This document shows, piece by piece, positions 22,167 to 28,742 of a stretch of DNA of 28,742 bases. This DNA is from PZPK01 sp963974595 (lineage in GTDB: Bacteria; Pseudomonadota; Gammaproteobacteria; Pseudomonadales; Oleiphilaceae), in contig CAXBDA010000038.1 in the NCBI GenBank assembly GCA_963974595.1, positions 1 to 28,742 on the forward strand. Direction: 5' to 3'. The first letter of the stretch is position 1, and each line of letters starts with the position of its first letter. The position numbers were made by a program, and so were the translations under genes. The notes under the pieces were generated by a model. It saw nothing but the letters and a program-made list of their open reading frames with translations, searched no databases and had not been told where the DNA came from.

Positions 22167-24185
22167 ATGCCTCAAATTATAAACACCAATATAGCTTCAA
22201 TTAACGCGCAGAGAAATCTGGATAATTCTCAGTCTGCAAACCAAACAGCATTGCAGCGCTTATCCTCTGGCTTACGTATCAATAGTGCCAAAGACGATGC
22301 AGCTGGCTTAGCCATTTCAACGCGCTTCGACTCACAAATCAGAGGTTTAAACGTCTCTATCCGAAATGCCGGTGACGGTGTCTCACTTGCACAAACCGCA
22401 GAAGGCGCGCTTGGTTCCATCACCAATAACCTTCTACGTATTCGTGACCTAGCACTCCAGTCTGCAAACGGTACCAACAGCGCTATCGACAGACAGGCGC
22501 TAGACCAAGAAGTGCAACAGTTAAAAGCTGAAGTAAAACGTGTTTCTGATCAAACTAACTTTAACGGCACAAAACTACTAGATGGCTCGTTCTCTGGGGT
22601 ATCCTTCCAGATTGGTGCGAATGAGGGCGAAAGCGTCACAGTCAGTATAGAGGGAGCGACCGTTGACCAATTAGGCTCGGCATTAGGTGATGGCATCACT
22701 TCAGACTCAGATAATAACCCGATGAGTGCAGGCGACCTTGTTATTAATGGTATCGCAGTAGGCGCATCGAGCGGCACCGATGATGCGTTTTCAAGCGCCA
22801 ATCAAGATGCCAGTGGTATTTCTAAAGCGGCTGCGATAAACGATGTTTCCGATAGAACCGGTGTTAAAGCGGTCGTTAATGAAACATCTTTAGTGGGTAG
22901 TAGTTATACAAGTGCTAATGTTAACGCCAACATTAGCATTAACGGCATACAAATCGACGTATCAACAAGTGCCAATATTGAAGATATTGCCAACTTGCAG
23001 AGTGTCGCTAACTCCATCAACCTCAGTTCTGGTCAAACTGGCGTTAAAGCCGTATTTGATGGTAACCCGACAACAGGCATTCAGCTAATAGCTGAAGATG
23101 GCAGAAACATCATTTTAGAAGATGCGGGCACTAATACTGAAACCGTAGGCCTTGCTCTCGACGGTGTTTATAGCGGTACCTTCACGCTCATTTCCAGCGA
23201 TGGCAGCCCTATTGAGCTCGACACCACCACAGGCGACATATCTAACACAGGTCTTGCCGTAGGTAAATTTAGTGGTAGCAACAGTGGTGCTGTTGGCGCT
23301 GCCGTTGGCGCAAATGCCTTTGCAACCGGTGATGTAGTACTCAATGGTGTGCCAGTAGGGCCCTCTCAAGGGTCTTTTGATACCGCATCGAGTGCAAACC
23401 AAGAATCCAGCGCTATCTCTAAAGCAGCTGCCATTAACAAAGTAAGTGACCGAACAGGTGTTAGGGCTGAAGTCAACTCAACCATTGTCAATGGTGGAAC
23501 CATTACTGATGGCTCAGGACAAACCGGTAATGTCGACATTAATGGCGTGACCATTAATATTGCTTATAGTGCAAGTGACACTGCAACGGATATTCAGAAC
23601 ACTGTATTGTCAGCCGTTAATAATAAAGCCGGACAAACAGGCGTTAGAGCTGAAGCCTTTGGCGCAACGTTTAGATTAATCGCAGAAGATGGCAGAAACA
23701 TAGAGGTTGCTAATCTAAATAACATCACCAACTCAGGCCTTTCAACATCGAGCACCCGAAGTTCAGTAACACTGCTTTCAGCGGGTAAAATTGAAATATC
23801 GTCTATCACGGGCAATGTTCAAGAGTCCGGGTTTGATATTGGTACATTTGGCTCATCCGAGAGTGGCCAGCTGATTCAAGACATCGATATCTCGACATCA
23901 GATGGGGCCATACTCGCCATTTCCGCAATCGACAATGCGCTGACCGCGATCAACTTCCAGAGAGCCAACCTGGGTGCGATTCAAAACCGTTTTGAATCGA
24001 CCATTACGAACCAGGCAATTGCAGCGGAGAACTTTACTGAAGCCAGCTCTCGTATCAGAGATGCAGATTTCGCGGCTGAAACAGCTGAACTGTCTAGGTC
24101 TCAGGTTCTTCAAAGTGCGGGTTTATCAATACTGTCTCAGGCAAATAGCCAGCCACAGCAGGTATTGCAGCTACTTCAGGGTTAA
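22167..24185 (+). CDS. fliC: Flagellin B, second large filament subunit
   Basis: Second flagellin, also 672 aa, divergent from flagellin A and not identical to it. D0/D1 begins MPQIINTNIASINAQRNLDN; LLRIRDLALQSANGTNS (89-105) is the D1 segment; the C-terminus ends QQVLQLLQG. The surface region has two tandem units (188-386 and 387-563) matching those of flagellin A. Sequons in them are at N238, N255, N285, N437 and N519. AGAGG lies seven bases before the ATG. Upstream is a sigma54 promoter, unlike flagellin A, and downstream a terminator and then the glycosylation-type genes. Two flagellins under different sigma factors suggest ordered incorporation along the filament (inference). Confidence 0.96.
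   Translation: MPQIINTNIASINAQRNLDNSQSANQTALQRLSSGLRINSAKDDAAGLAISTRFDSQIRGLNVSIRNAGDGVSLAQTAEGALGSITNNLLRIRDLALQSANGTNSAIDRQALDQEVQQLKAEVKRVSDQTNFNGTKLLDGSFSGVSFQIGANEGESVTVSIEGATVDQLGSALGDGITSDSDNNPMSAGDLVINGIAVGASSGTDDAFSSANQDASGISKAAAINDVSDRTGVKAVVNETSLVGSSYTSANVNANISINGIQIDVSTSANIEDIANLQSVANSINLSSGQTGVKAVFDGNPTTGIQLIAEDGRNIILEDAGTNTETVGLALDGVYSGTFTLISSDGSPIELDTTTGDISNTGLAVGKFSGSNSGAVGAAVGANAFATGDVVLNGVPVGPSQGSFDTASSANQESSAISKAAAINKVSDRTGVRAEVNSTIVNGGTITDGSGQTGNVDINGVTINIAYSASDTATDIQNTVLSAVNNKAGQTGVRAEAFGATFRLIAEDGRNIEVANLNNITNSGLSTSSTRSSVTLLSAGKIEISSITGNVQESGFDIGTFGSSESGQLIQDIDISTSDGAILAISAIDNALTAINFQRANLGAIQNRFESTITNQAIAAENFTEASSRIRDADFAAETAELSRSQVLQSAGLSILSQANSQPQQVLQLLQG
22728..23855 (+). 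repeat. Two tandem surface units in flagellin B
   Basis: Protein residues 188-386 and 387-563. Each unit runs (A/T)GD(L/V)V(I/L)NGxxVG, SxANQ(D/E)xSxISKAAAIN, VSDRTGV(K/R)A, a sequon N-x-T, INGxxI, GQTGV(K/R)A and L-I-AEDGRNI. Unit order and motifs match flagellin A, so the duplication predates the split of the two flagellins. Confidence 0.85.
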
Positions 24186-24198
24186 ATTTAGCTCTTTC

Positions 24199-24235
24199 AA
24201 GGTGCTCTCTATTCAATAGAAGCACCTTTTTCTTT
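24199..24235 (+). terminator. Intrinsic terminator after flagellin B
   Basis: AAGGTGCT and AGCACCTT, extended by TCTATT/AATAGA across a bulged C, form a long hairpin followed by TTTTTCTTT. It lies 14 bp after the flagellin stop and probably separates the abundant flagellin mRNA from the downstream operon. Confidence 0.88.
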
Positions 24236-24310
24236 ACCCTCTTTTTCCGCAATGGTAGCTTAGCTAACGACTTCCTAACTAACTAAAACATTCATTCCGG
24301 TAATAATCCG

Positions 24311-26269
24311 ATGCCTAATAAAAAAAAACCTCTTTCTTTTACACTTTTTGACCTGGAACGATCTATTGCGCAGAAGAATTACAAACTCTACGAAGACTTA
24401 ATCATTGAGTTATTTAACTTCATGGACCAGCGCGCTGGATTGGAGTCAAACTATAAAGCCGACTCTTCAGGCAAGCTCACCTGTTCATATCAAGGGCTCG
24501 CGCCTTTAAGTAACCTAATGACGCTCAACGAGAAAGAGGATTTCTTTAGCCGTTTAGCGGCAACCATAACAAATTACTTGTCTGATATTCAGCACACACC
24601 CAATGACACCATACTGATTCACTTTATTATCTTCAAAAACTATATCGCAGAAATATTTTACTTAAGTTGTTATGCCAACATGGATCACATCATGTTTAAC
24701 CGCGACTTAGTGGATAAAAACCTTTCCCTTAAGCTGCAAACAGAGCAGGACATCAAGTATCTATACACCTGCCTAACCCTAAACACGGGTATTGAATTTG
24801 ATGCTACACAATTAGCCAGCGCAATCCCTCACTTTGGCATGTATTGGTACCTTGGCATGCTGTATGGATTTCACCACGCTTACAATAAACGCATTGAAGA
24901 CAACTTCAATAAAGTGTTTGAAGCCCACCCTGTAATTAAAGATATGCAGCTTGATACTACAGCGGCAGAGCTTGTGGCTGCACCGTGGATGTTGTGTTCA
25001 TATCTGGATAGAAATGATCGACATGATATGAAAGTTTCCATTAATAAGGCGATGGAAAACTGGGTTAGAAGTAAGCATATTTCACCTGGTGCAGAAAAGA
25101 AAATAGAACGGTATATAGCGAAAACAAAAAAAGTAAAGAAGATCGTCGTCTTGTCAGAACAATACAAGTCGCCTCATGCGATGTACCGCTGTTATCATCC
25201 TGAATTCAAGATATTAAAAGAGCACTTCCAAGTCACCTGCCTTGCAGACCCAGAAAAATATGATGAGTTATCTAGTAGGGATTTTGATCAAATCATAAAT
25301 ATTAGTGATACCGCTCAAGACCTTTCAAGCATCATTTCACAAATAGTTAAACTGGAACCCGACCTAATATTTTTCCCTTCATTAGGCATGGCAAAATGGA
25401 CAATCCCACTTGCTAATGTGCGTTTAGCTAAATACCAGGTTATGTGTTACGGCCACCCTGCTTCGGCATTTTCAAAATACATTGACTACAGCTACTGCTC
25501 TGAACCTAGACAGGGCTGGGACTTCCAACAATTCTGCATGGAAAAGATTTCCCCAATATATCAAGGAAGAGAATTTATTTGGGAACCTCATCCTGAGTAT
25601 AACCCCTTAGACATTCAAAAGCCTGAAGATGGGGTTGTTCGAATCGCTGTGAATAGCTCTCTTCCTAAAATAACACCTCGCTTTATACACATGTGCAGGG
25701 TTTTATTAGAGCACTCATCGGTACCCATTGAGTTTAATTTCTTTTTAGTAAGTCACGATATTGCATTTGAAAAGTCTGTTAATAACAAATTAGGTGGTGC
25801 TGTAAAAGTACACCCTCCAGCAAACTATATGACGTATATGAAGAATCTATCAGTTTGCGATTTAGCCATTGGTACCTTCCCTTTTGGTGGGTCGAATACC
25901 AATACCGACATTGCTTTACTGGGCATTCCAAAAATATTTTATAGTGAAGGTTGCGGCTTGGCTTCTTATTCAGACCAAACGGCACTTGAAAAACTAAACC
26001 CACCAGATATTTTAATGCCTAAAACTGAAGGTGAATTATTGGCGAATTTAATTTACTTAATTCATGACAAGACTTTAAGAGATGAACTTTCGCAACAGAT
26101 AAAAGAGTCTGACCCTTATAAGCTGTTTTATGCTCATAAAACAGCTAAAGAGGCTGAAGAGAACTGCAAGCTTGTTGAGGTCATTGGCTGGATACAAGAT
26201 AAACCCGAAGCGACACCACAAGAGTCGGTTCCTGCTCTAGATTGGCCTATAGAAATTACAATTAAATGA
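24311..26269 (+). CDS. GT41 glycosyltransferase, HMW1C-like; probable flagellin glycosyltransferase
   Basis: Protein of 652 aa. The first ~275 residues are helical without TPRs, as in the HMW1C all-alpha domain. A GT-B catalytic part follows and aligns by eye with Actinobacillus NGT: LSEQYKSPHAMYR (281-293; H289 at the place of the catalytic His), FFPSLGMAKWTIPLANVRLA (354-373), YGHPASAFSKYIDY (380-393), K453 in NSSLPKITP for the UDP-phosphate lysine, and FPFGGSNTNTDIALLGIP (523-540). The NGT segment HEHIDEG is not kept; SEGCGLASYSDQ stands there, so donor or acceptor may differ. Known HMW1C enzymes put hexoses on Asn of N-x-S/T in the cytoplasm; OGT-type relatives modify Ser/Thr. The place behind flagellin B suggests flagellin as acceptor (inference). 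It overlaps the next gene by 4 bp. Confidence 0.8.
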   Translation: MPNKKKPLSFTLFDLERSIAQKNYKLYEDLIIELFNFMDQRAGLESNYKADSSGKLTCSYQGLAPLSNLMTLNEKEDFFSRLAATITNYLSDIQHTPNDTILIHFIIFKNYIAEIFYLSCYANMDHIMFNRDLVDKNLSLKLQTEQDIKYLYTCLTLNTGIEFDATQLASAIPHFGMYWYLGMLYGFHHAYNKRIEDNFNKVFEAHPVIKDMQLDTTAAELVAAPWMLCSYLDRNDRHDMKVSINKAMENWVRSKHISPGAEKKIERYIAKTKKVKKIVVLSEQYKSPHAMYRCYHPEFKILKEHFQVTCLADPEKYDELSSRDFDQIINISDTAQDLSSIISQIVKLEPDLIFFPSLGMAKWTIPLANVRLAKYQVMCYGHPASAFSKYIDYSYCSEPRQGWDFQQFCMEKISPIYQGREFIWEPHPEYNPLDIQKPEDGVVRIAVNSSLPKITPRFIHMCRVLLEHSSVPIEFNFFLVSHDIAFEKSVNNKLGGAVKVHPPANYMTYMKNLSVCDLAIGTFPFGGSNTNTDIALLGIPKIFYSEGCGLASYSDQTALEKLNPPDILMPKTEGELLANLIYLIHDKTLRDELSQQIKESDPYKLFYAHKTAKEAEENCKLVEVIGWIQDKPEATPQESVPALDWPIEITIK

Positions 26270-26952
26270 CACATATACAAAATGATAAACCAGTGATTAT
26301 CTATGGCAATGGCCATATGGCAAATATGTTGTTTCATTTTATGAAAGTAAACCATGATATAGCGTGCTTTGCAGTCGATGATCACTGCATAACTAACGAC
26401 ATTTTTGAGTCTTTACCGGTTATTCCATTTTCGCAAATAGAGAACCGCTTTCCACCAGCTACTCATAATATGATCATTTCGATTGGCTTTTGCCAAATGA
26501 ATAGCCTGCGTAAACGTAAATACTTAGAATCTATCGACAAAGGCTATCAGCTTATTAATTACATACACTCTTCTGTTGTAATTCATGACACGAACACTCT
26601 GGGACAAAATAATATTATTCTAGATCATGCTTCCATACACCCTAACACCAAGATTGGTAATGGTAATTTTATCAGCAGTAATGGCAACTTAGGTCATGGC
26701 TGCACTGTTGGTGACTTCTGTTGGATAAATGCAGGCGTTTGTGTTGGTGGTGAATCACAGCTAGGTAGTCAAAGTTTTTTGGGTATGAACGCGACAATAG
26801 GACATGGCATTAAAATCGCTGACGAATCATTTATCGGCGCCCATACATTAGTAGCTCACGACACATTCCATAAAGAGGTATACCTATCAGAAAATGGAGT
26901 CAAGCATCGCTTGGATAGCGACCACTTCTTGAAATTCTCTTCTGTGACATAG
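26266..26952 (+). CDS. NeuD/PglD-family sugar acyltransferase
   Basis: Protein of 228 aa. An N-terminal PglD_N-like Rossmann region (6-80, IIYGNGHMANMLFHFM) is followed by left-handed beta-helix hexapeptide repeats (about 100-205). The likely catalytic histidine is in NLGHGCTVGDFCWINAGVCVGG; ATIGHGIKIADESFIGAHTLVAHD continues the coil. Family members transfer acetyl or other acyl groups from a thioester to sugar amines or hydroxyls, for example in bacillosamine, sialic acid or viosamine-type sugars. ATGA overlap with the GT41 gene and a 7-bp gap to the ligase gene mean one operon. Acyl donor and sugar are not decided by sequence. Confidence 0.86.
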   Translation: MTHIQNDKPVIIYGNGHMANMLFHFMKVNHDIACFAVDDHCITNDIFESLPVIPFSQIENRFPPATHNMIISIGFCQMNSLRKRKYLESIDKGYQLINYIHSSVVIHDTNTLGQNNIILDHASIHPNTKIGNGNFISSNGNLGHGCTVGDFCWINAGVCVGGESQLGSQSFLGMNATIGHGIKIADESFIGAHTLVAHDTFHKEVYLSENGVKHRLDSDHFLKFSSVT

Positions 26953-26959
26953 CTAAAAT

Positions 26960-28489
26960 ATGACGTCCCCTATCATTAAGCGAATCAAAAAACATATTGA
27001 GGAAACCCCTTCAAAAACCGCGCTTATTTTTCAAGAAAAAGTTCTGACATACCGAGAGTTAGGTGAAAAAATTAACAGCCTCTCCTACTCTCTAAGCAAA
27101 AAAGGCATATCAAGAGGCGACCATATAGGCGTCGTGCTTCCGAACGGAGTGGAGTTTTGTCTCATTATGTTAGCCGCAGCAAACCTTGGTGCGACCATAG
27201 TGCCGCATAACACTAGCTTAACCGCAAGCGCACTGAGCCATGCTTTTGATAAATCAGAAGTCAGCCACTACATTGTTTGGCACAGCTTAGTCTCTGAACT
27301 GCAAGCTCAAACACGATCTAAAAATCCAAATAGCCTTTGGGTTTCTGCTGGAAAAAGCCTTAAAACGACCATTTATTTTGATGATTTACTAAATATTCAC
27401 TGTGAGAGTGTATTAGGCAGTTTCAGTGTAGATGGAGATTCGGCATATATATTCACAATGACATCTGGCTCTACAGGTACTCCAAAGCCGATTATTTTAT
27501 CGCAATCTTGCAAAATCAAGCGAGCAGAAGCCGCAATCAAACTTTATAACATTACCTCCTCAGATGTAGTTCTAGCAGCCACACCGCTATATCATTCCCT
27601 AGCTGAACGTTTAGTATTAACGCCCTTAATGACCGGCGGCACAGCGGTTATCATGGCGGGTTTTAGCCCTAACCAATGGTTTACTCTTATAGAGAAATAC
27701 AAAATCAGTTTTACGATTGCCGTTTCTTCTCAACTCAAAAAGATCAATGATGAGCTATCAAATTCCAGCTACAATTTAAACTCTTTACGCTGCCTTGTCT
27801 CTTCTTCTGAGCGCTTATCTCAAACACTTAAAGTAAGTTTACTGAATGAATTAAAGTGCGAATTTCATGAGTGTTATGGTGCTTCTGAAGCAGCTATAAT
27901 ATCTAACCTTGATCACAGCAAAAAAAACAACAAAATGGATTCAGTCGGAAAACCTATAGCCGGTGTTGATGTTCGAATACTAGATAATTCAGGACAATGT
28001 CTGGCTTCTGGCAATATTGGCGAGATAGCCTGTAAAACACCCATGGCGTTTTCAGGTTATTTCAAACAAGCCGAGAAAACCCAGGCTTCTTTTGTGGACG
28101 ACTATTTTCTAACCGGTGATTTGGGTCAATTAGATGAAGATGGCTTTCTTTACTTTTGTGGTCGTAAAAAAGAAATTATTATTACTGGGGGCATCAATGT
28201 CTATCCAAAAGATATTGAAGATGTTTTACTTAAACATTCAGATGTTTTTGAAGTTGCAGCAATTCCACTAGCAGATGAGTCACTTGGAGAAATAGTAACC
28301 GCAGTTATCGTTAGTAATGCCACTATAAATGAGCGTGATCTCCAGCGTTTATGCGCAAAGAACCTTGCTGATTACCAACAACCTAGAAAGTATATATTTA
28401 TCAAACAACTTCCCAAAAACACACTAGGTAAAGTAATGAAGCCATTACTTATAGAACAACTTTCTAACGCCATTGAGAGTACCTCATGA
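26960..28489 (+). CDS. Acyl-AMP ligase / acyl-CoA synthetase of the ANL superfamily
   Basis: Class I adenylate-forming enzyme of 509 aa, complete and with no fused carrier domain. Motifs: the P-loop MTSGSTGTPKP (167-177), YGASE (306-310), TGDLG (385-389), the hinge GRKKEIIITGGINVYPKDIE (401-420) and the adenylation lysine K491 in LGKVMK. It activates a carboxylic acid as acyl-AMP and passes it to CoA or a carrier. Its place between a sugar acyltransferase and a Gfo/Idh oxidoreductase suggests that it supplies an unusual acyl group for a glycan (inference). A lipid or aromatic-acid CoA ligase is possible on sequence alone. It overlaps the next gene by 4 bp. Confidence 0.88.
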   Translation: MTSPIIKRIKKHIEETPSKTALIFQEKVLTYRELGEKINSLSYSLSKKGISRGDHIGVVLPNGVEFCLIMLAAANLGATIVPHNTSLTASALSHAFDKSEVSHYIVWHSLVSELQAQTRSKNPNSLWVSAGKSLKTTIYFDDLLNIHCESVLGSFSVDGDSAYIFTMTSGSTGTPKPIILSQSCKIKRAEAAIKLYNITSSDVVLAATPLYHSLAERLVLTPLMTGGTAVIMAGFSPNQWFTLIEKYKISFTIAVSSQLKKINDELSNSSYNLNSLRCLVSSSERLSQTLKVSLLNELKCEFHECYGASEAAIISNLDHSKKNNKMDSVGKPIAGVDVRILDNSGQCLASGNIGEIACKTPMAFSGYFKQAEKTQASFVDDYFLTGDLGQLDEDGFLYFCGRKKEIIITGGINVYPKDIEDVLLKHSDVFEVAAIPLADESLGEIVTAVIVSNATINERDLQRLCAKNLADYQQPRKYIFIKQLPKNTLGKVMKPLLIEQLSNAIESTS

Positions 28490-28742
28490 CGCATCATAAA
28501 CCTTTATTAATCGGTTTTATTGGTGGGTCCATTGAGTCCGCAGTGGGACAAACTCATCAAATTGCTTCACAAATGGATGGTCGCTGGAAGTTAGTTGCCG
28601 GTTGTTTTAGCCGTTCATCTGACATTAATTCAAAAACAGCAGAACATTGGGGCTTAGAAAAACAACAGACCTATGGAAGCTGGCATGAGTTATTAGAGCA
28701 TGAGCAAGGGAAGTTAGATGCAGTTGTTATTCTTACGCCAAC
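28486..28742 (+). CDS. Gfo/Idh/MocA-family oxidoreductase, 3' part beyond the window
   Basis: The visible 85 residues begin MTHHKPLLIGFIGGSIESAV. They form the first half of an NAD(P)-binding Rossmann fold of the Gfo/Idh/MocA type that dehydrogenates sugars or inositols: the GGSIESAVGQTHQIAS loop, then LVAGCFSR, YGSWHELLEHE and AVVILTPT, which match a sugar-dehydrogenase subfamily with the pattern GAVHRxAAxxDG...AGAFS. ATG overlaps the ligase stop (ATGA), so it belongs to the same operon. The likely role is oxidation at a ring carbon of a nucleotide sugar before transamination or acylation. Family assignment is firm, substrate unknown. Confidence 0.82.
   Translation, partial: MTHHKPLLIGFIGGSIESAVGQTHQIASQMDGRWKLVAGCFSRSSDINSKTAEHWGLEKQQTYGSWHELLEHEQGKLDAVVILTP

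Noticed and set aside
23115..23402. Minus-strand frames within flagellin B
   Set aside because: Shadows produced by the biased codons of the repetitive flagellin surface region.
19790..23855. Repetitive DNA in the flagellins as a possible CRISPR or minisatellite
   Set aside because: The repeats are in-frame protein modules of about 175-200 residues with diverged DNA; there are no short regular repeats and spacers.
24311..26269. Reading the large protein after flagellin B as a Maf-type motility accessory factor
   Set aside because: It lacks Maf DUF115 features and instead shows the GT41/HMW1C motif series in the right order.

Overview
This window reads as the chromosome of a fairly AT-rich (low-40s % GC by eye) flagellated gammaproteobacterium. 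The evidence is the rpmF-plsX-fab cluster, RraA, RdgC, YciI, a PHP-type RNase AM homologue and a YgiM-type SH3 protein, all close to enterobacterial or pseudomonad homologues. I cannot name the genus. No rRNA, tRNA, phage or CRISPR was seen.

Region 1 (1-7895, all minus strand) is the fatty-acid and cell-envelope cluster. In transcription order it is yceD, rpmF, plsX, fabD, fabG, acpP, fabF, pabC, mltG and tmk (cut by the window edge). fabH is absent from its usual place between plsX and fabD. acpP is followed by a strong intrinsic terminator. yceD has a near-consensus sigma70 promoter so close to its ATG that the mRNA should be almost leaderless.

Region 2 (7996-16380) is housekeeping. On the minus strand lie an RNase AM-type PHP phosphoesterase, an NfeD-like protein and a QmcA-like SPFH protein. 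On the plus strand lie a VC0807-like membrane protein (where yciB usually sits), YciI, a YgiM-like SH3/coiled-coil membrane protein and a stand-alone PilZ protein. Then come RraA, a PlsC-type acyltransferase, YaaA, a glutaredoxin-like protein (all minus) and RdgC (plus).

Region 3 (16425-24235) is the flagellar filament locus. fliC-A, flaG, fliD and fliS run on the minus strand; a second 672-aa flagellin, fliC-B, runs divergently. fliC-A and fliD have good sigma28 promoters, while fliC-B has a strong sigma54 site. The 679-bp space between the flagellins carries a 134-bp MITE-like element with 20-bp terminal inverted repeats and a perfect 11-bp flanking direct repeat. Each flagellin has two tandem copies of a ~175-200-aa surface unit in its variable region.

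Region 4 (24311-28742, plus) is a tightly packed four-gene cluster directly downstream of fliC-B: a GT41 glycosyltransferase resembling HMW1C N-glycosyltransferases, a NeuD/PglD-type sugar O/N-acyltransferase, a stand-alone acyl-adenylating ligase and a Gfo/Idh/MocA oxidoreductase (cut by the window end). I infer a flagellin glycosylation system. All four flagellin surface units carry an N-x-T sequon at the same place, so cytoplasmic N-linked glycosylation by the GT41 enzyme, with an acyl-modified sugar, is the main hypothesis worth testing here.
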